From the NCBI GenBank assembly GCA_030272155.1, contig CP126198.1, positions 5,146,001 to 5,210,000 of the forward strand: a stretch of DNA of 64,000 nt, read 5' to 3'. This document shows, piece after piece, positions 36,801-48,780 of the stretch. This DNA comes from Tetradesmus obliquus (taxonomy: Eukaryota; Chlorophyta; Chlorophyceae; Sphaeropleales; Scenedesmaceae). Position 1 is the first letter of the stretch; every line of letters starts with the position of its first letter. A program made the position numbers and the translations under genes. The notes under the pieces are model-generated. The model made no database searches. It saw nothing but the letters and a program-made list of their open reading frames with translations, and was not told where the DNA came from.

Positions 36801-39125
36801 GCTTACAACACACGCTGAAGTCACCATTTATGGAAGCTTAGCATCCAGCAAGCATGCAGTACGTAGGTGATTGTCTGCTACTACAACAGGGACGCAGGGA
36901 CAACGACAGCAAGCCTGCTTGCTAGCTGGGTATATGATTGAATGCTGGCCTACCTGCCCAAGCAGGCCGCCTAGCAGTGCCTCCCGCTCCATGGCCTGCG
37001 CCTCCAGCTGCTTCACAAACGCCTTCAGCTCCTGCTGCTCCCTCGCCAGGTCAGCAGCGGCAGCAGCAGCATGTGAAGCTAAAGCATCAGCAGCTGGGGC
37101 TGCTGCTGCTGCTGGAGATGACTCGCTTGCTGGGTGGTCAGCAGCAGCAGCAGCGCCTGCTGCTGCAGCGTCCTGTCCTTGCTGCTGCTGCGGCTGCTTG
37201 ACTGGTGATGCTGCTGCTGACCTGGCGGTCTGCAGCTCTTCCTGAAGCTGCAGCAGCTGCTGCTGCAGCTCCTGCACTTGCACAGCTGCTGCCTCTCCGC
37301 CATCTGCTGAAGGAGCTGCAGCAGCAGCAGCGGCAGCAGCAGCAGCAGCAGCGTCCAGCCCAGCTTCTTCCATCTGCCCCCGCATCGCAGCATTCAGCTG
37401 CTCCTGCTCCGCCAGCTGCGCCTGCAGCTGCAGGATGAGCTCGCCGCGCTTCTGCAACTGCTGCTGCGCCACACCAGCCTCCTTGGCTGCAGCAGCTTTC
37501 TGCAGCTGGTGCTGCTTGCAGGATTCCTCAGCTGCTGCCAGCTGGCGCTGCAGCTCTGCGAGTTGTGTGTGCAGATTGCGGGGCCCTGTGCTGGCAGGGC
37601 TGCTGCGGCTGGGGCTGGGAAGCTCCAAGGCATCAGGCCTGCAGGACAGGTGATGCACCAATGCAGTGAAGGCAGGGCAGGGCACACCTGATGGTGCCAA
37701 ATAGATGTGTGAGGCAGGCTGTTCCGGCTGGGGCTGGGCAGTTCAAAGGCATCAGGCCTGCAGGACAGGTGATGCAACAGAAGAAGTGGTGCGAGTGGAG
37801 GATGCAAGCGACGTGATTGTGGGCAGGGCATGCTTCATCTGCCCGACAGGTGTGAGCATACACCCAGTCAAACGAGCTTGCAGGACGTGCTGCGCCAGGC
37901 TCATGAAGCAGAAAGTGCAGGGAACAATTGAAGAAACTGCGTGTGCCAGGCCTCACCGCTGCAGTGTGAGCATGCCTGGGCTGTGCTGCCTGTGGGGGCT
38001 GCTGAGCGCAGCATCTGCTGCTGCAGCCGCTGCTGCTGCTGACCCTGGTGTGCCAGCACGGCTCAAGCTGCCTGCAATTGCAGTCAACGTGCACGGGTGA
38101 TGTGTACTGAGTTGGCCAGATGTGTTTGGCACATGCAGTGTGCAGTACGGCGTAACAAGAGCTCTGTCCTGCAAGCAGAACACGCGGCCTGTGCTGCTGT
38201 TGCCAGCTGCACTGCGCGGCTTTTGCCCTGCTCTCTTGCAGGACACGCAACACCACGGCGGCTGAGTTACACAGCTACCTAGACCTACAATGCTTCCACG
38301 CAGCAGCCATTGCACGCAACCACAAAGAGCACAAGCGGACAAACAATTATACATAGGCACTTTGCCAGCATTCGGCCAACTTCCAAGGCATTGCATAGCA
38401 GAATACAGCCTACCCTTAGGTGTTGCTGGTGAGTGTGCAGCAGCAGGCGTGCCAGTTCTCCTGGAGCGCTGGCCACCTCCTGCAGGAGAGCTGGCAGATG
38501 GAGCCGGAGACTGCGGAGGGGTGCCGCCAGCAGCTGATGCTGTGGGGGACTGCTGCTGCTGCTGTGCCTGGCCCTGCGCAAAGCAGCAAGCCAGCAAGCA
38601 AATCATCGTCATCATGTCACCCCACTACTTGAAGCCATAGCAGCATCGACATGGGCGACGCGCGCCACCAGAGCAGAAGAGGGAAAAGAGCTCTGCGCCA
38701 TCTTGTGTGCAAGCATTGCGGCAAGCAAGCTCTCGTTTGGTAGCCAGCGCACGTAGAACGAGGATGTGCTGGCTTTGCTGGTCAGTATTGAGCATGGTGA
38801 TGGCAAGCGCTTGGTATACTCACCGCGCCATTGGAGCTGCTGCTGCTGCCGCCACCTGGTTGCGGGGACAGTGAGGATTTGCCCTGCTGTTTGCGCAGCT
38901 TGGCCATGTACTCCATATACTACAGCCAAAAGTAGGTTCACGGGGTTTTTCTTTAGAGTGAGTGTTGTCAGCAGGAGCAACAGGGCAGCCACCATGAACA
39001 TGCTTGACCCAGTGGGTCCCAACTGAAGACAACAGCTGTGCTCAACCTGGCGTGTGTGCTGTCCTGGTTGTCTGCCTTACCTTGGCCTGGCCTGGTGAGA
39101 CGTGCTTGTGTTTCTTTCCGCTCAT
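24722..39125 (-). CDS. Giant coiled-coil golgin-like protein with C-terminal membrane anchor
   Basis: Nine minus-strand exons: 39125-39081, 38919-38824, 38573-38414, 37757-37688, 37638-36954, 36677-34299, 33763-31691, 31121-26760 and 26485-24722. They sum to 11,634 bp in one frame (3,877 residues). All junctions are GT-AG. The N-terminus is short and basic (MSGKKHKHVSPGQAK, then YMEYMAKLRKQQGK), followed by a Ser/Pro-rich linker. About residues 130-3600 are nearly continuous Gln/Ala/Leu/Glu coiled coil with internal repeats such as KLRSAVKKGRGIEGE, CEQCGQLSQQVEEYRAK and AALAQQLAAAQQQVESLT. Near residue 3790 a single hydrophobic segment (SPGVRVGLLLYLLLVHLMVL) followed by WVRV resembles the C-terminal anchor of golgin-84 and CASP. 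A Gly/Ala-rich tail of about 77 residues follows. Inferred role: a tail-anchored Golgi tether. Golgin-84 and CASP are usually 600-750 residues, so this is far longer. Exon 4 is a diverged duplicate of exon 5's start and is the least certain exon, though phase requires it. Confidence 0.8.
31121..31400 (-). repeat. Tandem partial copies of golgin exon 8 5' edge with acceptors
   Basis: The exon 8 start (VSLLEQRESQELDSRDDALE) occurs three times, each directly after a CTG tract ending in CAG: at 31381, 31248 and 31121. Only the 31121 copy stays open into the long exon. The other two run into stops after about 30 codons, without a clear donor. Unit spacing is 133 and 127 bp. Confidence 0.9.
37688..37770 (-). 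repeat. Golgin exon 4, a duplicate of the exon 5 start
   Basis: The acceptor and first 20-plus bases (CTGCAGGCCTGATGCCTT) at 37757 duplicate those at 37638. The first copy ends at a donor (CATCAG|GTGTGC, 37688) and is read in a different frame from exon 5. Confidence 0.75.
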
Positions 39126-39508
39126 TGTATATCAATGACGGTACGCTGATCAGCAGGCTACCGTTGCGAGAGCAGCAATGCCATTGCTGCGATTGGCATA
39201 GCACAGCTACCTACTGATTACGCCACTGGCTGGGTTGAATGTGTCATCCAAAGTATGGCAGAACGACTTCCCTTGATGCAAGAAGCTTACGGGCGGTGAA
39301 CGTGCTGTAGCAGTTGTAACACGCGCTTCAGGTACCCACCCTCGCCTTGTGGCTTGGTCATGCTGTGAACAACATCGATGAGTCTTTGCTTCCTTAATAG
39401 CTTGAATCACACGCAGCTGTATGCGCGACGACACTACTGCACTCTGCTTCAGTGAACACCAGCATTTGAATGGCCTGATCGCCTGATCGCGCTCTTTGGT
39501 CAGCAGCA
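39126..39508. promoter_or_regulatory. Short bidirectional promoter region, golgin / nucleoporin
   Basis: Only 383 bp separate the two outward-facing start codons (39125 minus, 39509 plus), so both promoters must overlap or abut. I see no TATA box at a convincing distance. Parts are AT-richer than the flanks. Confidence 0.6.
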
Positions 39509-42500
39509 ATGACAGAACGAGGACAGGGTGGACTGTTGAGCAGCTTACTCAGCACCCCGGGCAAGCTCCTGGCCACGCCAGGCAGGCTGCTCGGGTGGCA
39601 GAGGCAGGCGAACGATAGCCCAGCAGCTCAGCGTGCTGAGGCGTCAGGTGCGTACAGCAACTTGTTGTTGTGCTGTTGATGTTTGTGTTGCCGCCTTTGC
39701 TCACGGAAAGGGCGATGTGCACGCCTGCAGGGGACGCGGGCAGCGAGAATGCAGAGCAGAAGCAGGAAGAGGCTTCTGCCATGCCCAAACCAGAGCAGCC
39801 GGTGGCAGTGCAGCGGTCGCAGGCACAGTCGCTGCAGGTAGGTACTTCATCTCGCTTTCTTGGCCACAGCCTGCAGCTGCTGGTGAGGTGTATGCAGCAA
39901 TGGCTGCTGTTGGGCGCAGCTAACGCTGCTCCTACTGCATCTGGCTGCTTGCAGGAACCCAAGGCACACAGCAGCCCTGCAGCAGCTGGTCTGCAGCATA
40001 CGCTGCTGCAGCAGACGTCAGGCTGGGAGTCAGAGAAGCATGCAGCCCTGGAGCGCTTCTTCAACCGGCAGCAGTCACCAGCAGTGGCAGGTGCCGGCGG
40101 AGCTTTTGGCATGCAGGGCAGGCCCGCAGGCAAGCCGCCAACAGCTGTGTTTGGAGCCTTCTATGACATCATCAAGAACCCGCCAAAGGCAGGCAGCACT
40201 GCTGTTCGGGAGCCGGAAAACGGCCCGCTGCGGCATGCCACGCGTACCAGCCGGTACAACCCGTATGCACGGCCCCAGGCTAGGACAAGCGCAGGGCACA
40301 TGAACAGGTGAGCATAAACAGGAACCTGTTCCTGCAAGGAGTTGGTGTCCAGATTGCACCCTCAGGTAGCTGTTGCGGACTGCATGTGGCACTTGAACTT
40401 GCCAGCATCAACTTCGTGTCCCTTTTTCAGCTAGCAAGCTCTGGGCCTGTCCTCAGCGAGGATGCCTTGGTTGTTGCAGATTGCAGTCCTGCAAGCAATC
40501 AACAGCAACTATAAGTGATTGGCTTGCATCCATCACATGTCGCCGTGCAGCACTGCTCACCGGCTGCTTTTGTCCTTGCCTTGTGTCACCTGCTGTGTAG
40601 CAACAACGTGCTGTACAGCACATCTGGCAGCCGGCGGCCGCTGACACCCATGCCTCCACCAAAGCCAGGCGGCGTGCTTGCAGGAATGGCAGCAGCAGCA
40701 GACGCCAGCGCAGCGCGCCGCTCCGACGACCGCCAGCAGCAGCAAGACCGGCAGGCCGCCACAGCAGCAGCAGGCACGGGCTTCTTCGGCAGCGCAACAG
40801 CAGGAGCTGCGGCGCCAGCGCCCGGCAGCTTCTTCGCTGCTCCTGCAGGCCACACAGGCAGCATGTTTGGCGGCAGCGCAGCAGCAGCAGCGGCTGCAGG
40901 AACGTCAGGCTTGTTCCCGGGCCTTGCAGGACGCACAGGGCTGGCACCCGCCAGGGCAGCACCCTTCAGCACTGCGCTTGGGCTGGGCACCCCAGCAGGA
41001 GCAGTAGCAGCGACCGGCGCGTTTGGCGGCGGCAGCCGCCCGGGCTCCAGCAGCGATTTGCCAGCGCTGCTGGCTGCAGGCCCTGCTGCAGCGTCAAAGC
41101 CCTTGCTGGGCCTGCCCCGAGTGCGGCCACCTGCAGGAAAAGCCCCTCTGATGGGTGCCAAGCGAGGCGCTGCTGCAGGCAGGGGCACTGCTGGCATGCG
41201 TGCAGGTGGCGCAGCTGCGGGCGCTGCTGCCGCTGCCGGCGGTGCGCTGCGCCCGATGCGCAGCACCCCGCTGAAGGTCGGGTATGGCAGCTTTGGGGGC
41301 CTTGGCAGCAAGCGGGGCTCGGAGCAGCAGGGGCCCAGTGCCCTGGACTTGGTGGCGGCTGGCACTGCAGGTGTGTATGTGTGCAGGGGGTAGGTTGCTT
41401 GAGGATGACTTGCGTGTGCTATACCACTGTTCAGCTGCGACAGCCGCCAGCCATGCGTCAGTGTGCCAGGCACGCTTGCGTGAGCTTTGATATGCGCTCC
41501 CTGCATCACAGCTAAGACACAGCTACAGTTGCTCTTGCCTGCATACTAAATCTGTTTTACACTTTCCTGCAACACTGCAGGGCACAAGCGCCTCCGCACA
41601 GCTTCGCCAGGCCTGCGGGCCATGTCAGGCCTGGGCACCTCCCCCGGATCAAGCGGCGGCCGCAACAGCGGCAGCAGCGCGCGCATCGGCGCAGCAGCAG
41701 CGGACGAACAGCAGCAGCAGCAGCAGCAGGACGACGACGACATGCCGATGGTGCAGGCGACGTCTGTGGCTGAGACAATCATGGACACCATGCGCAGCCT
41801 TGAGAGGGTGAGCAGGCTGGTGCTGCTGTTGCTGTGGCGCACATCAGCTGTCATACATCGTTGTAGTGCTGTTAAAGCCCTTTGAAAGTGTGGAGAGCGG
41901 CCGGCGCAGCTGCGTTTCAGTGCAGCTGTTGCCTGGGTGCAAGGGGCAGCAGTGCACGCTACCTGCTCAACTTGCTAATTATTCCTCGCCAGTCGCGCTG
42001 AGTCCCAAGTTATTATCCTGCCTGTGTGCCCTGCAGGGCGGAGTGGCAGGGGCCCTGGAGCGCAGCGCGCAGCGCCAGCAGGAGCAGCAGCAGCAGCAAC
42101 AGGGCTTTGCGCCGCCCCCCTTGGACCGCCTGGATGGTGGTGCACTGCGCACGCAGCTCTTTGCAACACCTAAGCCGCAGCACAAGAGCTCAGCTGCAGC
42201 TGGCAGCAGCGCAGGCAGCCTGCTTGGTACACCCATTGCCGGCCTGTTGGAGGACGGTAGGGGCGGCTCAGATGATGCTGCAGCAGCGACGCCTGGAGCG
42301 CAGTGGGCGCTGACACCTGGACCGGGTGCGTGGCGCTGTCATGCCGCCTTGATCTGTGGTGCAGCCGTAGTTTTTTCGGGGGGGGCTGGGGCGTTGGCTG
42401 GTCTGAGCCGCAGATGGTGTGCTGAGCAGCAGAGTGAAGGCGATGAACGAAAGCAGACCTGTACACTGCACTGCTGCAAGCAGACTGCAAGGACCCTTGT

Positions 42501-42844
42501 CTGTTCATGCTGCCTGCTTCTTGCTCCCTGGTGGTTGTGCATCCTTTCACTGTCTCTGCACTGACATGCATGGCCTGCTTTGGTTGCTGCTGCTTTGCTT
42601 TGCACTTGCAGACACCCGGCGCGGAGCGCCAGGCACTACCCCTTGGCCTCGCCAGCAAGGCGATTCAGCAGCAGCAGCAGTGCAGCCGCCGCTTGCACCC
42701 GGCTCCATCCCCAAGAATAGGACCCCAGGCAGCTTCTTCACCCCTGCAGGAGCTGATGCTGATGCTGACTCAGCAGCAGCAGCAGCAGGTGGCCCTCGCA
42801 TGCCCCACATCTCCCCCATCACACCCCCTTGGGGCTTTGGAGGC

Positions 42845-42885
<41 letters not shown>

Positions 42886-43294
42886 GTTTGGCACGCCACT
42901 GCCAAGCCAGCAGAAGGGCGCTGCAGCAGGCCAGCAGCAGCAGCAGCAGCAGCGGCTGGCCAATGGGCTGGCTGCAGCCAGCTACAGCTTTGGTCCTGCA
43001 GGGTCTGGCAATGCAAAGCTGGACCAGGCTGTAGCGGCTGTTACTTCTGGGGTCAGCAGGGGCGTCACAGACCGCATGCCCGTGCTGCGGTTTGAGTTTG
43101 GGGCGCCAGCTGCGGTTGAGCTTGTGGCAGCAGCAGCTGCGGCACCGAAGCAGCAGAAACAGCACCGCGTCAGCTGGGACCTCAGCAGCACGGGTGGCAA
43201 AGAGAAGCAGCAGGACTCGGCAGCAGCAGCAGCAGCAGCAGGTGATCTGTCAGGCGGCAACCCCTTGCTGTCTTCCCAGTGGGCATCCAAGTTC

Positions 43295-43331
<37 letters not shown>

Positions 43332-43929
43332 CGCCTGCTTGGGGTTCCCAGCCAGATGCAGCAGCAGCAGCAACGCCTGCTGCCCCAGCTTTGCCAAAGT
43401 GGGGTGCTGCTGCCAGCAGCGGCAAGGCTGCGGGTGCTGCTGCAAGCCCTGCCAGTCCAGTGTTTACTGTGGATAGCGGTGCAGCACAGCCAGACAATGA
43501 GGTGCACCTACCGCCAGGTTGTGACCCTTCCCTGCTTGCTGATCAAGTCAAGAAGGCGGCAGAGGTGCCACTGCCTCCAGATTCTGAGGAGGAAGAGGAG
43601 GACCAGCAGCAGCAGGACAAGCAGCAGCAGCAGGAGCAGCAGCAAGCGAAGGCCCCGACAGCTGCAGCAGCACAGAAGCTAGGCAGTGGCTTTGGATCTG
43701 GGTTTGGCGCACCTGCGGGCAGCAGCACAGGGGCGGCTGCTAGTGGCTTTGGGTTTGGCGGCTCTGGTGCAGCCTCTGCTGGGTTTGGTTCGGCAGCAGC
43801 AGCAGCGCCGAGTGCCAGCAAGCGCAAGACTGGGGTGTTTTCTGTCTTCGATGCAATTGATGAGGAGGAGGAAGAGGAGCAGACACCACAGGCAAACGGC
43901 ACGCCGAAAGAGCAGCAGCAGGAGAAAGC

Positions 43930-43969
<40 letters not shown>

Positions 43970-44531
43970 GAGGCAGATGAGCCCGAGAGGCGGCGCAAGA
44001 AGCGGGCTTCTCGCTCACCTAGTGCTGCTGATACTCGTGATGCCACTGCTGCTGCTGCCAGCGCTGCATTTGGCACTCCTCAGCAGGTGCAGGACAAGGC
44101 TCCAGAAAAGGAACAGCAGCAGCAGCAAGCAGTCATGCCATTTGGGTCGCCGTTTGGTGCAGCGTCCAGCAAGGCAGGAGAGGGCGCTGCTGCTGGCGGG
44201 TTTGGCATCCCTGCCTCAGCACCTACAGCATTTGGGTTTGCCAGCAGTGCTGCAGCACCAGCAGCAGCAGCGCCAGGAGGCTTTGGTGCTGCTGCTGACA
44301 CTGGGGCTGGTGGCTTCAGTTTTGGTGTAAGCAGCACACCATCAGCAGCAGCAGCAGACAAGCCAGCAGAGGCAGACAAGCAGCAGCAGGCAGAGAAGCA
44401 GCCAGAGCCAGCAGCAGCAGCAGCAGCAGCGGACAAGCCGGCGTTAGCGTTTGGTGCAGCAGCACCAGCAGCAGCGGGCGCCTTCAGCTTTGGAGCAACG
44501 CCTGTCACTTTCGGATCTAGCGCAGGCACCC

Positions 44532-44563
<32 letters not shown>

Positions 44564-46345
44564 GACAAGCCACCAGCAACACCTGCTACTAGCGGCTTCA
44601 GCTTTGGAGTGACGCCGACTGCGGCACCAGCAGCAGCAGAGCAGGAGAAGCAGCCTGCTGCTGCTGCTGCTGCTGCTGCGCCTGAAGCAGCAGCTGCTGC
44701 CAAGCCAGCTGCCTTCATGGTTGGTGTGCAAGGCAGCAGGCCAGCACCAGCAGCAGCAGCGCCAGCAGATCAGGCAAGCTCAGCTGCAGCAGCCAGCAGC
44801 GGAGCAGCACCTGCTGCACCAGCGTTTTTGTTTGGCGCAGCCCCTGCAGCTGCTGCTGCTGCAGCTACTGCTGCACCCACGGCTACGCCTGCAGCTGGCA
44901 GCACTGCGGCTCCCGCTGCTGGAGGCTTTGCATTTGGCGCGAGCACCAGCACCACACCTGGCGCACCAGGTGCAGCTGGTGGCTTCATGTTTGGAGCTCC
45001 TGCCTCAACAGCAGCAGCAGGCAGCGAAGCAGCAGCAGCAGCACCTGCAGCAGCACCGGCTGTCACTGGCTTCAGCTTTGGAGCAGCACCAGCTCCAGCT
45101 GCTGCTGCCAGCAGCACTCCAGCCTTCGGAGCTGCTGCTGCTCCTTCCAGCTCTGCTGCTGCTGCTGCTGCTGCTCCTGGGTTCGGCGCAGCAGGCAGTA
45201 CACCTGCCTTCGGCGCTCCTGCTAGCTCCGCAGCAGCGCCAAGCTTTGCGTTTGGAGGCAGCGGTGGCCTCTCGCCTGCCGGTAGCACCGGCAGCGCAGG
45301 CGTGCCACCTTCATTCGCCTTTGGCGCACCTGCTGCTGCTGGTACGACCGCTGCACCTGCTGCTGCTGGCAGCGCTCTTGCTGGCTTCAGGTTTTCAAGT
45401 TCTGGCAGCGCAAACCTAGGTGCAGCTGCACCAGACGCTGCTGCTGCCGCTGGTACTGCTGCTCCTGCTCCTGGCGCCTTTGCAGGATTCGGCAGCACTG
45501 GCACAGCAGGCGGCTTTGGCGCTCCAGCTCCAGCAGCAGCAGCAGCACCTGCAGCAGCTCCTGGCGGGCCTCCCAGCTTTGCATTTGGCGCAGCACCTGC
45601 TGCAACCACAAGCAGCGGCGGCACCGGGGGCGCAGGCGGCTTTGCATTTGGGGCAGGTGCAGCAGCAGGTGCTGCCAGTCCCTTCGGTGCAGCGCCGTCT
45701 GCAGGCCAGGACAAGCCGGCAGCAGCACCATCGTTCGCCTTTGGTGCACCACCTGCTGCTGCTCCTGCTGCTGCTGCGCCGTTTGGCGGGCCTGCTATTG
45801 GCGGCTTTGGGGTGCCCCCTCCTGCTGCTGCTACTCCTGGTGGAGCTCCCAGCTTCACATTTGGCGGAGCGCCTGCAGCAGCACCCGCAGCAGCAGCACC
45901 AGCACCCTTTGGCGGCAGTGCGGGCTTCGGCGCACCCCAGCAGCAGCAGCAGCAGCAGCAGCCGTTCGGCCAGCAGCCGCCGGCGCCATTTGCATTCGGC
46001 GCAGCAGCACCCCAGCAGCAGCAGCAGCCGGCGAATCCGTTTGGCGCGCCTGCGCCCGCACCGGGCGGCTTTGCATTCGGCGCACCTCAGCAGCAGCCGC
46101 CGGCTGCGTTTGGCGCGGCACCAGGAGGGTTTGGCGGCCCACCCCAGCAGCAGCAGCAGCAGCCGGGTGGCTTTGGTGGTGGCTTTGGAGGGCCGCCTCC
46201 GCCTGCTTTTGGAGGGGGCGGTGGCAGCGCAGGGCCGTCGAGTCAGGACAGCGGGGCGATGTTCACGATGGGCAACAACCAGGGCGGGCAACAGCAGCAG
46301 GGCGGGCAGCGGCGCATTGTGAAGGCGCGGCGGAAGGGGCGGTAG
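39509..46345 (+). CDS. FG-repeat nucleoporin, NUP1/Nup136/Nup153 type (nuclear basket)
   Basis: Seven exons, 39509-39647, 39731-39837, 39955-40307, 40601-41370, 41581-41807, 42037-42325 and 42612-46345, join in phase to 1,872 residues. The N-terminus (GLLSSLLSTPGKLLATPGRL) is an amphipathic helix like those with which yeast Nup1/Nup60 and human Nup153 bind the inner nuclear membrane. The middle has conserved short blocks (FGAFYDIIKNPPKAG, RPLTPMPPPKPGG). From about residue 800 the protein is an Ala/Gln/Gly-rich FG domain with many FGF, FG and SFGxxP motifs, the permeability and karyopherin-binding part. It ends SSQDSGAMFTMGNN and RRIVKARRKGR, the basic tail typical of Nup153/POM121/NUP1-type proteins, which may bind importins. 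Nup98-type autoproteolytic and GLEBS regions are absent, which argues against NUP98. The gene is divergent from the golgin gene and its 3' end is duplicated downstream. Confidence 0.85.
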
Positions 46346-46472
46346 CGCGCAGCAGCCAGCTGGGCTTGCAGCTGCGAGCGTTTGTTGGTGCTGAGCGATG
46401 CAGGCACAACCCGAGAGTAGCAGCCGGGTGGCTTTGCAGGGCTTTGTGCTGCTGGAGGCTCACCCCTTCCTT

Positions 46473-46493
46473 GGGGGGGGGGGGGGGGGGGGG
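46473..46493. repeat. G21 homopolymer
   Basis: Twenty-one consecutive G. It marks the start of the duplicated nucleoporin tail, where the original has a purine-rich GGAGGGGGCGGTGGC. Confidence 0.9.
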
Positions 46494-46760
46494 TGGCAGC
46501 GCAGGGCCGTTCAGTCAGGACAGCGGGGCGATGTTCACCATGGGCAACAACCAGGGCGCGCAGCAGCAGGGCGGGCAGCGGCGCATTGTGAAGGCGCGGC
46601 GGAAGGGCGGTAGTCATGCAGGGGAGCCTCACTCTAGCGGTCAGGGCGGTCAGGGCCTGCGAGCTGTGGGCTTTTGTGCTGAGCAGTGTGCATTTGTACT
46701 TGTTACGGTGGAGTTAGGGCAGCGGCGCATTGCGAAGGCGCGCAGGCAGGGGCGGTCCTA
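46473..46760 (+). repeat. Two tandem copies of the nucleoporin gene 3' end
   Basis: The terminal roughly 125 bp of the last exon (46218-46345) recurs at 46490-46615, about 270 bp on, starting at a 21-G run and ending in an in-frame TAG after RRIVKARRKGGS-like codons. A shorter copy (GGGCAGCGGCGCATTGCGAA) at 46717-46761 also ends in TAG. Confidence 0.9.
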
Positions 46761-48780
46761 GTAGGGAGGTAGCGCAGAGCGATTGTTTGTTTGTCGCTTG
46801 CCAAGCCAGTGGTGCTGTGGCACTGGTGGTGCGGAAGTGGTGTGTGTGCACTTGCCGGCAGGTTTGAAAGCCTTCTGCCACAAGGACAGTGCTGTGTGCT
46901 TGCGATCGGCCTACAGGGGAGGGACATCGAGCGGATGGCTCGCATTAGTTATTAGTGTTTCCGTGGTACTGAGGGGGTTTGTCAAGCCTTGGGTGCGATA
47001 TGAAATGCAAATAGAGTGTGTCCCAATGCATATGGCAGTCGGTGGCGTCATGATGTAGGAAGACAGCCTGTATTCGTCAGTCTTGATGTTGTGCATGTTC
47101 GCTGCCGCAGTGCTTTGGAGTGTGGTGAGCAGATGCATCTGCTCATGCACCATATGGTGCATTATGGCGTTGCTAGCTGTAGCTTGATTCTGTAACTTGA
47201 TGGTGATGATGATTGCCGTCAGCGCCGCAGATCTTGGCCAAACCCGCGGCGCAGGTTCAGGGGCAGGTTGCAAGGCGCTCAGTGAGCAATAGCTGCACAG
47301 TGACCCACATTGCTGGACGCGCTAGCTGAAGCAGTGGCAGCAGGCTAAGCGGCCAGATGTACCTGACTACGTGCACGCAATCAAGCAACAGACAAAATCA
47401 GCCATGTCCCACGGCTCAGCACCAGAAACACGCACACGCCTCCAGCCCAGCAAGCTCCCATAGTGAAGTGCGTGATCATGCACACCATCAATGCCATAAT
47501 GACATGCCGCATGTGTATTCGGCGCATATACCGGTGCATACGCTCCAGAAAAAAGTACTTTCAAGCGTCAGGCATCGCATGCAGCAGCAACTGCACAGCC
47601 TCTCGTGATGGGCACGGCTGTTCACTATGAGCACATGAAGTGTTGCAATTTGGGCGCCATCGTATGCCTTGGTCTAGCGATGACACGTATATGCCATACC
47701 AGTGGTATGACATGACTGATGTACACCAACTTCAGCGTGCCTACAGCTACATCAAGCACTGCGTTGCCAAAATTTGCACCAGATTACCGAATAGGGCCAC
47801 ACACACACACACTCGCATGTGGCACAGCGTCCTGGTGTGCCTCCTGCTGAGTAGCAGACACCAACGGATGCCGACAATTGCCACCACCACCCCCTGCTGC
47901 TGCGGCGGCGGCAGCATCCAAGCACAGAGGCACATGCGGCGCAGCCTACCAGCACAACTGTCTCAAAACCAACATCGCAACTTCAACACGGGCTGGCTTG
48001 TCTTTTGCCACACAAGTCATATCAAGCCAACCGCCACAAAGGGCACCCAAGCAAGGGTTTCAAGCGTCACTACGAATTGAAGGGCAAGTTCAGGCAACAC
48101 ATCTCCAGAGGTAACAGAGGTGCTTTGGTGCTCAAGCAGCATGCGCCACGGCACCCAAACCATCAACTTTTTCCGCCCACCATATACGGATTTATCAACA
48201 GACAGCCTAGCATGCGGCACCACAAGACCTGCAGCACAAGCATGCTGCTGTACAGTAACACTTGTGCTGTTTTCACAGTATCTTCAAGCCAGTCCATAGA
48301 CAGCCCATTTGGATGCCACCCGCTGTGCTATGCTGCATTGCATCATACATCGTGCGCCACGCAACTGCACAATGCCCAGTTGGGCAAATTCCTCAAAGCG
48401 GTCATCATGGCATGCGCGGCAGCACACGGCCTGCAGAGGCTTGCAGGAAACTTTATCAATGCCTCTGAAACAGTCTCGCGAGCGCATTTTGTTCATTGCT
48501 GTCGCTGCTGCTGCACTCTGCTGGATTTTCCAGCCCAGCGGGAGCTCAGGGCTGGCTGGCAGGCCCTCTGCAGTCGCGGCTGCTGGAGCCAGCTGGCAGC
48601 GCTGCCGAAAACCAGCTGTACCTGACACCTGGCTTATGAAACTGCTGCTACCATGTACTGCATGCTCATTAGGTACCTCCCCAGCTGCCTGTGCAGGCCT
48701 TCCCAGCCCTCACATCCAGACGAATACTGAACATCATCGCCCACAGTAACTGTTGCAGCCACACTGAAGGTCATGTGCCC

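Noticed and set aside
40586-41509. Minus-strand 307-codon frame opposite nucleoporin exon 4
   Set aside because: GC-rich shadow frame with no recognisable domain; the plus-strand exon has correct splice phase on both sides.
44770-45858. Minus-strand 362-codon Ala/Pro/Gly frame opposite the nucleoporin
   Set aside because: It is the complement of Ala/Gly/Phe FG repeats; the plus strand has regular FG motifs, so this is a compositional shadow.
39509-46345. Assignment of the FG nucleoporin to NUP98
   Set aside because: No GLEBS motif or C-terminal autoproteolytic domain; the amphipathic N-terminus and basic tail fit NUP1/Nup153 better.
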